The notes below the pieces were generated by a model, which was given only the letters and a program-made list of their open reading frames with translations, was not told where the DNA came from and searched no databases. Shown one piece after another: positions 22,683 to 38,414 of a stretch of 64,000 bases of DNA. How positions within the stretch are numbered: position 1 is the first letter of the stretch; each line of letters starts with the position of its first letter. The stretch is taken from the NCBI GenBank assembly GCA_017562135.1, contig QEYB01001046.1, forward strand, positions 5,332,001 to 5,396,000, read 5' to 3'. A program made the position numbers and the translations under genes. Origin of the DNA: Dipylidium caninum. Taxonomy: Eukaryota; Platyhelminthes; Cestoda; Cyclophyllidea; Dipylidiidae.

Positions 22683-25600
22683 GTTTGAAAAGGCCTGCTA
22701 TTCTTAACTCTTCTTTTCGACACCTAATTTACAATCTCATTGCCATAAGAATGACTGCACCAACAAGAAATCTTTTATTATAAAGTATAACCAAGTCTGT
22801 TCTTTGAAATGGTAGGTCTTGACGACTACCCCGTTACCGTGTGCTGGCACTACTCTCTCCTCCGTATGAATTATTTCCTTGTGACAACAAAAAAGTGGAT
22901 CGAATGCTATAAATCTAACCTTCTGGCCATACCAACGAGAAGGAAGCCAAAACTATTACGACACCGGCCTTCTCCTAATTCAAACATACAGATAGTATAG
23001 TAGTTGATGTATATTTTGTAGTTGATTTTTTGACATGTCATATTTTAAGCAGGAATGCTGTGCTAATCCATCGCTATTACGGTGAATAATCCAAAACAGG
23101 CTTTTTGTCGCTCTTGTTGGTTTTTCGCGAAATTTGGGGCTTGTAACTGCTTCCCCCCTTTGACTTAGAGTCATGAGCAGTGATTGACAGATGCGCAAGA
23201 CCTTAGACAGATCGTTTCACCTTCAGGCGGTGTTGCCTGTCCAGTTGGCAGTAATTTCGCGACTGCATCTGAAACATCACAGGGTTCTGTGTCAATTTGA
23301 GTCCAAAGGTGTCGCCCGTTTCTATTTTCAGTAAGTCGCAATCACTTAGGGAAAATAAGCCGCCTTAACGCAGTAGAGTTCAGGTAGCTATGTAATTTTG
23401 CGTTCACTCATATTGAACAAAGGGTAAATAATGTTGGGCTGTGCATGTAATGCTAAGTTGGGTTACGTCCATCCATTTACATACCTCCTAATCCCCTGCC
23501 TGTAATTGTCAGAACAGCACAATTTAAAATTGATAAGTTCCTCATCCTTCCACGGAGATATCGCACATTCAAGACGTATTACCGTGTCAGCCCTTCTCCC
23601 TTTTCCATATGTGGTAGTAGGCTAGTGCCAGCGACGCACTCTCGGGAGAGTGCCGGTCTTTTAATGAGTGGTGCCCACTAAGCCCTGTTGACGACACAAA
23701 CGTCTACAGCAGCCGTGCTCTCGCAGCTCACACAGATTCACCTCAATGGCTTGCTCGTATTAAACATCTCTCAAAAGCAACCGCCCCAAAGTAGTTCAAT
23801 TGATTCGTTCCATACCGCCCTATGGTGACATCAATGAATGCTTACGCGGTTAGTGGGCTTTTTCGAGTGTTTAGGCGCGTTAAATAGTTCTGCAAATTAT
23901 GTACTTCACGTGATCTAGTAATACGTTTCCACTGCCAATATCTCTCCCACAAATTATAAAACACTGGGATTGTATATGGAAATCAACTCGGATCCCATCC
24001 TACTCCAACCACCCATCCAACTCACTAATACCATCATAATGTTCGATTGTGCACCAATGATATGCCCAGTTTATAACTATTCCATTCAAATGTGGCTACT
24101 GTTTGCTCGACAATTCTCAATATTCTCATTGGGTTGGTGAATTACCACACATTTTATTAAGTAAACGTAGAAGATCGTGTTCAACCGCTCTTGGGTGTAG
24201 CCTCGCGGGCTTTCGCACATCAAAATTAGTTACCCTCTCTTACTGCCCTCATGGATGCCGTGAGAGCCTCAAAACTGTTGCAGTGTCGGCCACTTGCGAG
24301 AGCTTAACGCTCAACAGAAAACACATATGCTATAGAAATCAGACAGACCGTGTACCTTACAATAAGATGACCATTCTATATAAATAGGTGGATGAACTCC
24401 CTGAACTGTCAAGTTTTATTTTTATACTGAAGTGGTTAAGGTAGTGCGCTTTTCATCTCCACGCAGACGAGTGAAACCTCTGCAACGAAGCATCATCATT
24501 TTTTGTTTCATAGGACTTTTGCAATAGAACAAATGCCTCCAGACGCTGAGTTCCCTAACAGAAAATATGCGATTCCAACTACGAAACATTAATAAGATTA
24601 CAATCGAGTTCGCATGATCGCTAGGTGGCGGGTGTGCTTACCGCCAAAGCCTTTATTTTCGAATACATTCCGTTTAAGCATCTCTTTCGTTTAATTCTCC
24701 GCATCATAGCCGCATGGGAATAAGAATAAGACATTAGTGAAGAAGAAAGGCTTGGTAAGCATTTTGAGCTTAAAAATTCCTTTTAGCTTCGTCTGATTTA
24801 ACTTTTGGGTAGATGTAACTGCGAGGGCAGATATTATGACCATTATGCTTCATGTAGAAATCACGTGGTCTAAGGCTTGTATGAAAGGAGAGAAAGTTAG
24901 TCAAGCCAGTGCAAGTGGCTAGTACCTTCCCTCATGTATGAACGTCGCTATTTCGTTTTCACACTCGTGAAGCAGGTGTTTTCAATGCGTTCTAAGACCA
25001 ATTTTATAGGGAGAAGAGTGGGCAGGAAACAATAAAAATTGTTCCAGTGGATGTTCCAATTTACTTCACCGTGTATTTAAGAAGTTTTTTGTTTTACAAA
25101 AGTATTAAATCTCTATTGTGAAAGCTAAATACGCATTAGTGGGTGAATTTTTCAAGACGTCTAAGATAACTTAACATTGCAACAAGTCATATTATATGAA
25201 ATGTAAATAGTGGAAGGTAATATTCACGTAAAAGAGCATTGTCATACGAACTGGGGGTTGGCCGCAATAGTCTGAATGTAAAGCGGTTCCGGGGCGAAAT
25301 AAGATCTGCGCTGATACGGCGACTAGTGTGTCCTGTTAATCGACTTTTATTTCGATAGAGTAGTTCGGTAATAACCATCAGAGTGAAATGTTTAGGATTA
25401 AGTATGAAGTTTGGGGGGAACGGAACCACCTTCATCGGTGAAACGGAATGTGGGCAAAAATGTAAGCATAAATAGTCAAATATTTATACCTAAAATTGTC
25501 CTTAACGGGTCTGTATGGCTGAAGGAAGTGGGATTTTGTGGAAAGGTCATGCAAAAATAGGTGCTGAAGTTTGCTTTCGAGTAACAACTATTGCTTACAC

Positions 25601-25907
25601 AATAACTAGTTAAAATATAGTTCTTTATTTTGTATAGTAACCTCAGGTCGGAACTTCTGTTGGTTCCATGCCAGATTCACAAGTTAGCCCCAAATGAAAC
25701 TCTCCGACAGACAAATATTACACTGACTGAGATATTGACTAAGTATTGATACTTCCAATGAATTCCTTGATTAATGAGAATTTAATGCAAGTTCTTGCTC
25801 TTAGCAATCACAGAAAAACCTTTCCCAGTTCGTGTGAGAAATTTTCTGTGTAATTGGCTAATTGATGGAGGCAGTTATTAATCCCAAGGTTCACGACTGG
25901 CTAGGTG
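22683..25907. other. 3.2 kb gene-poor interval
   Basis: Only short open frames occur and none is recognisable. No tRNA, microsatellite array or transposon protein was seen. A perfect 18-nt inverted repeat, an 8-bp stem around GG, lies at 23636-23653 inside a GC-richer patch. The last 100 nt probably holds the DPM1 promoter. Confidence 0.5.
23636..23653. repeat. Perfect inverted repeat
   Basis: GCACTCTC and GAGAGTGC flank a GG centre and can form an 8-bp hairpin, or 7 bp with a CGGG loop. It lies in gene-free DNA. Function unknown. Confidence 0.5.
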
Positions 25908-27076
<1,169 letters not shown>

Positions 27077-27780
27077 GCTGCTGGCGACCAGTTCTGCTTG
27101 ACTGCAATCATTAAATGCGGACGACTTCGAATTCCTTGTCTCTTCGCTGGGTAGGGCGTCTTGGTTCTTTGGGCTGGTTGTTTCGCTTTGGAGGTGGGGA
27201 GGGCGCTTGTGGGCGGTGCCGATTTTGTGGTTGCGCTTATACTGCGCTGTTGTTCTGGTACACGTGTAAAAGTATTGTTCGCTTAAGCCAACGATTTTTG
27301 CAAGATTTAATTAATCTCAACCCTGTTTCGACCGCTCTTATGGCGAAAAGTTGCTTTAAAAATCCAACCCCTTTTGGCCTGCTTTATTTGATCCAGAACC
27401 ACCAAGTGACCTACACCTGTTGTAGTGTAACACTTTTAAAGTTTGCAGTCGTGTGCGCCCGCGATTATTCTGAACATGAGCAGTTCGAGCTGTTTATTTA
27501 TTCGACTTAACTACTTCTCTCATCATTATTCTTGTTAAAACCGTATAGTGCGTTCATAGTCATTCTGGTGTTTGTGTATTTTTAGCGATCTTGCATTCTT
27601 TACTGTCGGGAACATTTAACATCTCCCTCTATGCAAAGTTCCCTTTTAACTCTAACTATACACGTTTTCTGGCTACGATTGAGGTTTTCCACCATAGATC
27701 TTTGTTCCATTTTGTTGAGCCGTCCTTCATTTTTTCGAAGGCCGTGACGCCTTTAATGTTGTGTTACGTTTCTCAGCAAT
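27077..27780. other. Intergenic region DPM1 to UGP2
   Basis: About 0.7 kb between two same-strand genes. An open frame at 27115-27510 resembles nothing known. A splice-acceptor-like tttctcag ends at 27776, four bases before the UGP2 ATG; this could be a 5' UTR or spliced-leader acceptor. Confidence 0.45.
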
Positions 27781-31715
<3,935 letters not shown>

Positions 31716-32329
31716 AATCGTCGATTATATTTTCCTGACGCTCTCCGCTATTACTTCGCTTTGGCCTGTGATGAGTTTATTTCTTACTTGTTCACACCCC
31801 TTCTTTCTTCTGCCATCCATCAACAACCACATATTAGTTGCATCCAACACCGTTTCTTTTGCATTTGATTGCTTTCCTTTCCGGTCCCTATCACATGCAT
31901 AAGTGCAATTTCGCAAAATAAAATGTAGGTTTAGGTGCGATACTTTACTTATTTTTAAATGAGTAAATGGAGAAACTGTTAGATTTAGCAAGTTTTCCGA
32001 TATTATGTAAAGTTAAATGGGCGGGAAATGTTGTTCACATTTGGAAAACATGAGACCTAAGCGAGGGGCTTTCATCACTGGCCTATTTTCAACTTTCGAG
32101 ATTCATCGGACCGTAAATGAAGTCTCCGTCGAGGTTGCCACAGCGTACGAAGAACGTCCACCAACAATCCATCCGAAACTACCAAATTAACATCTGAAGT
32201 TACCCAATAACAAGTAAGGACGTTTCAAAGCGAGCAAAGGCCAGAACCGAGGGTAAATATTGTACTTAAGATAGTGGGCGTTTAAAGATACAGCCTTAGG
32301 ATTAAGAGAATATGTACATGTGACATCCT
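31716..32329. other. Convergent 3' intergenic region UGP2/XBP1
   Basis: About 0.6 kb between two genes whose 3' ends face each other. It must contain both 3' UTRs. No gene or repeat recognised. Confidence 0.45.
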
Positions 32330-33112
32330 TCACTTAGAATGGGTTGGAGTAGGGATGTTGAGATCATTGTTCAGAGCATCGCACAGATCCTCGTCGCTCA
32401 AATACTTCATAATTTCATCAATGCAGTCATCGGAGCTCAAGGGTGTCAGAGGAACATCGGTAGAGTTATCCACAAACGACCTGTAAATTTCATCGTAGAG
32501 CGAAGGAGCGGAGACAATTGGAGCAATATCTGACTCGCCAACCAGACTTGAAACAGGTGGAGTTGATGAGATGGTAACTTCTGAAGAGATATCTGCGACA
32601 CCGTCGTCAAGAAAAAAGGAAGCTGTGTGGACAGCAGACTGGCAATTAGGAGGCAAATTAGAAGTAGGAGGCAGAGAACCAAACCCTGCTGCGGAGGGAA
32701 GAGTACTGCTGACTCAATGGGTTCAATCTGCATCCTTTTACCTATAGGACTACCGTTTGCCATCATGCCCAGTTGGCAGTGCATTGCATGCAGGCGGGAC
32801 TCCTGATCTCGACATTTGTATTTTAAAAAACTGAGTCTCCATCTGAGTGACTGGTTTTCCGTCTGTAGTTCGCGAATACTTTGCTCCATAAGGCGAATAG
32901 AGTCTTTTTTCCGGTCTCTAGCCTTCTGTGCGGCTTCGCGATTCAAAAGTTTCCTAAACACTGAGATAGTGACACAAAGCACACCTCCTGGTAGCCTTTT
33001 CTTCTTCCGTCAAATAGTCTAATCTGGTTCTTTTCCTACCGCTAGTGCTACATGCAAAAGAAAGGGCAGGGTCACACGGGCCTAAAGCAGCGACGGACCT
33101 TCCACCCGTCAT
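32330..33112 (-). CDS. XBP1: bZIP transcription factor XBP1
   Basis: Exon 1 is 32985-33112 and exon 2 runs down from 32953, separated by a 31-nt spliceosomal intron. The basic region RKLLNREAAQKARDRKK follows GRKRTRLDYLTEEEKATR as in XBP1, and a leucine zipper follows. Exon 2 carries two overlapping frames. Unspliced mRNA stops at 32446 (211 aa) and has the hydrophobic run GLVLCLLLLICLLIASLL. Removal of a 17-nt IRE1-type intron (32692-32708) shifts translation into a frame ending at 32330 (244 aa), rich in Ser, Thr, Asp and Glu, with DDCIDEIMKYLSDEDL near its end, an activation-domain-like tail. XBP1 is the main effector of the IRE1 branch of the unfolded protein response. The start is uncertain; another in-frame ATG is at 33163. 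Confidence 0.92.
32684..32715 (-). promoter_or_regulatory. XBP1: Tandem IRE1 cleavage hairpins with 17-nt unconventional intron
   Basis: On the minus strand, 32715-32701 folds as GAGU-CAGCAGU-ACUC and 32698-32684 folds as CCCU-CCGCAGC-AGGG. Each has a perfect 4-bp stem and a 7-nt loop fitting CNGCAGN, and only UU separates them. IRE1 cuts such loops after the third base, here after 32709 and after 32692, releasing CAGUACUCUUCCCUCCG (17 nt). 17 leaves remainder 2 on division by 3, the same frame change as the 26-nt human and 23-nt fly and nematode introns. Joining gives codons that run without a stop to 32330. Structure and frame are read directly; cleavage is inferred from the known IRE1/RtcB mechanism. 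Confidence 0.88.
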
Positions 33113-34806
33113 CGGACAACATAACCGACAAAGATGGGCAAGGACGAATTTTAAACAAATCACAAAGAGTGCAATCTAATTATGTCATATTCAGTCAGCT
33201 CACAGATTACTGAAAAGCCCATATTTTTGGGGCTTGTAGGTTTGCAGATTTGCGTAATTCGGGATTAATGTCCGAAACTTGCAAGTAACTTCGCTTCAAG
33301 TAAATTACCGTAACGTAACTAAAGTCAGTTCTGGACGATATTATGTGCTAGCCCCACTCCATGGCGGACTCACAACCAAATTAATGATATTACCTAAACT
33401 ATATATAACATTACCTAAAACCGGCGAGCCTACTTGGAGGTGTAATACCAACCAAGACCTGACGCGAGGCAGCATCACATTGATAAATAAGCATTATATT
33501 TTAAGGGAGCAGGCAATAGCTATTCCAAAATCCAAGTCTGTTAGATTATTTCCGCCGACAATGCGTTAATGGAGGCCAGGCAGCCTAAATGTTTTAATTT
33601 GTATTAGCGTGAGAATCTGCCAATTCTCAGACGCCCCAGATTACGTCGATATATACAGAAATGATATTCTTCACCTGATTTCACAAACACTTGCACGAAG
33701 GACTAATCATAAGACTGAAATGGTAGACTCTCATTTCTAAGTAGCTTAAACCTTCTGGTAGGCAGCGCCCTTTCACAGGACTTTTACCGATACAAATACA
33801 CCATTTAGAAATTGGGCCTTTTTCGAGCTGAGAGAAATCTCGGAATGTCAAATAAGGCAAAAGCATCCTCAAAATTTGTCGGTAGGATAAGGCCACGTAT
33901 AAACGATTGAATGTCTTTTTATACAAGGGATAACGTTCATATCAATCGTGTAACTTTACGACGTATTTCTCAAAAATGCCGAGACGTGTCAATTCGTTAC
34001 CGTTCTGTGATGCCTGTCCGAGGATTGAGTATTTCATAGTGTTGGCGTATTTTTGGAGGAAATAATTTCCCCAGTCCTGCGTAACCGTCTCTCCTACGTA
34101 CAGCACAAATAAGACCCTTTGTTGTAGTCGGATTTTATTTCAGGAAGGCGTATATTTCTCAATGTTGCATCAGATTATTGAGACCTGTTAACGGATGCCC
34201 CCCTTTCTGTCGGCGCAATCTAATTGTGGCACTTACGTGCGCACTGTTGCTCTCTACGACATCTACTTATGAACCTAGTGCGACTTTGAGTGTAATAAAC
34301 TGTCAGTATCACTTCCTGTTTCTGACGTTTGCGTAAGGGCTTAGACGGCTTTCGAATAAGTCAAATGACAGATTAAAGAGAAGCTATTGCTGTCATACAC
34401 AGGGTCCACAAAATTAGACCAATATAATGTAAGCCGAGAAAGAATCCTTTTGTATTGCGCATGAATAAGGCGTCTCCACTTTGACCTACAAAACAACAGA
34501 TTGCATTTGAAATATAGTGATGCCATCCAAGCCGCCCATTGGGGAACTAATTAATGCACTTTTTTAATTAAATTCATTTAGCTTCTAAAGACTCCGCAAA
34601 AGGTAATGTCCCTTTTTGAAAGACCTTTAAAAGGCGTGTTGCAAAGTTCAAAAACTAAGACCACGAGTACTTTCCTTTGACGAGTATTTATAAAGATGAG
34701 GGACATAAATGATCGACTTGACAAAGTCGTTCTCTGTCGCCAACCCGAGCCGACCAACTGACCTCGACGATTACTGGTTTCATCTCTGTTCCCACTGGTC
34801 TCCACT
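33113..34806. other. Divergent intergenic region XBP1/APEH
   Basis: About 1.7 kb between two genes transcribed apart, so it should hold both promoters. Short open frames at 33279-33569 (+) and 33681-33926 (-) resemble nothing known. No ER-stress element was identified with confidence by eye. Confidence 0.45.
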
Positions 34807-37800
34807 ATGGTTTTCGACAGAAATGAATTTAACAATTGGGCTCTCCGCATTTTTTCCCACTTTTCATGCTTACCGACGCTTTCATCTGCCCGGATTCGCA
34901 CAAAGCAGGGTTCTTGGTGTTCTAAGACAACATATAACATTAGCTCACAATGGAAACAGCTTGACAGCCGTCGAAATGATTACCTAACTATGGCCCAGGA
35001 CTACTTGGTTTGTTTTGGAGATGGCTGCGAGGTCCCGGAGCTATTACACTGGTCCTACGGAACGATGGTCTCACCAGGCTGTTGTTTTCCATACATCGGA
35101 GAGTCGGGGACTATTTTATGGGATATTGAGCAGAGTTCTCGACGCATTATTATCACCGAATATTCCCTTCCCAAAAGTGCATTGGGTGATTTAGAAACAA
35201 AGAAGGCATCTGCGTCTCTTCCTGGGACGTTTGTTCACGTATTTTGTTCAAAAAGTGGGAAAAAATTGAAAACCATTAAATTACCAACTGAAAACAAAAG
35301 GTTGCCCGTTATTCACGGGAGAGTGTACAAATCAGCCGATCTCTCAGTGCCATTCTCGTCTTGCCGCTATAGTTCAACAAATTCCAATAAGGTCATATAT
35401 TTGGCAGAGCGTTCCCCTAGCGATGCAACCGAATACCTTTCCACTGAGGTAATTTTGCGTATTATTATCATCAGTAGAGATTATCTAATCCGCCGTAGGT
35501 TATTTCAGGCAGTTTTGTCTGCTCCTTAGTTCCCATACTTCTCTAAATAACGCTGACCACTCATGCTGGTTGCACTTAATTTATTTTTGCATCCTTCCTT
35601 GCTGCTACTGAGAAACGCACCATCCATTTGAGACGGTCTGAAACTGTCGAAATTTTACCTCTATTGTCCAGACTGCTGCAAGTACCCCAGAAAAATCCCT
35701 CTTCTTGCTAAAGGAGAATTGGGGTGAAGGTCTAACTAACGTTATACAACCAGTTGTATGTCTCCTTGATGTCGAAACGGAAGAAGTTGTTTGTCTTCAG
35801 TCGGAACTGGAAAAAACGTTTCCAGAAGCAAAAAATTGGTCTTTTGATGACCCTCACTATGCCCCTGATAACAAGGGGGTCGTTTTCATTGCCTATACCA
35901 ACAGTCCATATCGACTTGGATTAACATATTGTTATCAACGGCCAGCTCGATTAATGTATTGGGATTTCGGTGGGTTGATCGAATTAATTCCGCATATTTA
36001 AACACTGCCTTATGCCGTTCTTTATTTCAAAGAAACATCGGAACTGCAATGCCTTAGTCGTGAGGGCCATGCAGTACGGTGGCCCCGTTTTTCTCCTGAC
36101 AACTTAAAGCTAATTTGGTTTGAAATGCCAGCTGGTGGACCGCATAATCAATGTTTTGCCATGCTCGTTCAGGACTGGCCTCCGAAACTATCTGCACCAA
36201 AGGTTATTGTTCCTCTTGTCGCTATGCCGAAGTGTCCGTTCGATTTTCCAGGTATTCGGTATTGTTGAATGTCCGTAACTCCACATTTTTCTTTCATCTA
36301 TTTTTCTCATTTCCTCCAAACAAGGTCTGTTTCTTGGCGGCGGGGTTCCTGAAAGATGTTGGACGGCAGATGGTAAAGGAGTTGTGCTGTCAACGACTTG
36401 GGGTGTGGATAAAGCTCTTATCCACATAGATATGACCTCGGATCCCCCTGGTCGAATTTCTCGTTTCCCATCGCCTCTGGCCAAAGTAGAAAGTGGCGGT
36501 GGTTACGGAACTGTCAAATTAATCGAAATACTTAATGATGTAATAATTGTTACTGTTAGTTCACCAACAGTCCCTGATTTCCTGGCTGTTTCCAAGTTTT
36601 CACTTGAAAATATCACTGAAATGAGGCAGGATAGAATCTTAAATAATCATTTTTATATTTAGTTGGCTTAACTTATGTTTAACCGGGGAAGATGAACCTA
36701 TAATACCCCACTTCAATGGGCTTGCATGGAAGGCACTCGAACATAAAGCTACTACAGAGGATACTCGTTTTGGCGTCACTCGCTTTGAGTCTCTTCTTAT
36801 TTACCCTACATCGAACTCGGCTTCTCTGCAGCTCAGTGAATATACCCGTATGTGTAAGAATGCAATTTTATTTGCGAATCTATTTCTTTTTTGATGTACA
36901 TCAACCTGTTTCATCTTTGAGGTCTTGTGGTCCAAGAAGTAACTTGGGAAAGTGTCCAAGGTTTGATCATCCTCCCTCACGGCGGTCCGCACTCTGCTTT
37001 TACAGCCGAATGGACGCCAACAATTATTTCTTATGTCGCCACAGGATTTGCTTGTCTTCTTGTGAACTATCGTGGTTCTGTCGGGTACGGGAATTCCAGC
37101 GTCTATTCACTTCCTGGGAAATGTGGTATCATTGACGTAGCCGACTGTGTTCAAGTAATGTTTTGAGCTGGTTTTGGAAGGCATTACAAAGTTATTATAA
37201 TCATACTCTAATACATTGTCTTACAGGCTACCAAAGAAGCTCTGTGCGACTTGAATATGCCTGATTTGCCCTGTTTTTTACTTGGAGGTTCACACGGTGG
37301 CTTTTTGGTACTCCACTTAGCGGGTCGCCACGCTCCTCTCTATCGCGCCGCCGTAGCTCGGAATCCAGTGACAAATTTGATTAGCATGCTCAGCACCACT
37401 GACATCCCTGATTGGTGTTGGACTGAGGCAGGAATTGGAGTGAGTGACGTAGAAGCCGATCCTCAATATCCTGAACACCTTTGTCGAAATTGGTCTTTTG
37501 AGTCTAATTTCTGCCCAAGTGAACCAGAGCAGCTGAATCGTCTTGCTACCTGCTCTCCTATCGTTCATGTTTCTTCGAAATGGTCTGTTCCGGTTCTCAT
37601 GTGTATTGGAGCAAATGACAAACGAGTGCCGAATGAACAAGTAAACCAGACTTTCCGCTGATGCAAAAATTTGTTTCAATAGGGAATCTCATTTATGCGC
37701 GCACTCCAAGCCCACCTGGGTGACAAGGCGAATGAAAAAATGTGTAGAACTTTGTGTTTTCCTACCGAGGCACATCCTATTCAGAACCCCGCAGCCGTGA

Positions 37801-37862
37801 AGGAGAATTTCTTGAGAGCTGTCGAGTGGTACTACCAAGCTCTTAGGCTTCTCGAAGCTTAG
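34807..37862 (+). CDS. APEH: Acylaminoacyl-peptidase (serine peptidase S9C)
   Basis: Eight exons (34807-35448, 35672-35969, 36033-36251, 36325-36625, 36663-36847, 36922-37154, 37227-37640, 37683-37862) give about 823 aa against 732 in human. The N-terminal part is the beta-propeller ([29 protein letters not shown]). The C-terminal alpha/beta hydrolase has the oxyanion motif [20 protein letters not shown], nucleophile GGSHGGF, RNPVTNL, acid GANDKRVP and histidine TEAHPI. Thus all three catalytic residues are present. The cytosolic enzyme removes N-acylated amino acids from blocked peptides and degrades oxidised proteins. Intron 4 (36626-36662, 37 nt) begins with GC and is required to keep the frame. 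The first ATG of exon 1 is taken as the start. Confidence 0.94.
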
Positions 37863-38414
37863 CCCACTTTTCTCCATCGCTGTTTCCCTTAGTCCTTTTT
37901 TACTGTTTGAATCATACTTTTTACAAACATAAGATCTCTTATTTCTTACTGACTGTTGTGGTAACCCCATTATTACAAAACTTGTTTTTTGGTAATAGTT
38001 TGCGCACCTTTGGGGAGCGGATTTTTTAGTCATGTCCAGTCCTAGTCTGTCTAACGCAGTGTCAATGTTTTGAGAAATAGCTTTCAACATTTCTCACAAT
38101 TATTAGTTGGTCGGTTAGCCCTCAGTGGCAGAGGTAATTGCATAGAATGAGATCGCTATGTTAAAGGCTGAAAGAATAATTATTTATAAATGAAGTTTGA
38201 GTACTAGTGTTTTTGTGTCTCTACTTCGAGGATCATTGAAATTTGACTAGTTTTACTTTCTCGACGTTTCGGCCCTACCTTTATTGAAGAAGTTGGGGGA
38301 ACTTAATTTTTGCGATTGCTGGGATCCAGTGACGCCCCTTACGCTGGCGAATTCAGAAATGCCCTGAAATCTACTTTATTTACTCGCGTATTGCTCCATC
38401 ATTCAGCCTTCTCG
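37863..38414. other. Intergenic region APEH to Ku70
   Basis: About 0.55 kb. On the minus strand, 38263-38286 contains GGGCCGAAACGTC preceded by a degraded CUGAUGA-like core, resembling the hammerhead-ribozyme motif of Penelope-like element repeats; see findings. No gene otherwise. Confidence 0.4.

Noticed and set aside
27115..27510. 131-codon open frame between DPM1 and UGP2
   Set aside because: No recognisable domain; lies in UTR or intergenic DNA.
32635..32691. Alternative XBP1 introns of 20 or 57 nt using the CCGCAGC loop as the 5' site
   Set aside because: The 20-nt version keeps the frame change but its 3' site (CUGCCUC) lacks a flanking stem and the conserved G; the 57-nt version does not change frame. 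The 17-nt version has two perfect hairpins.
34578..34940. Minus-strand frame over the APEH start
   Set aside because: Shadow of the plus-strand coding exon.
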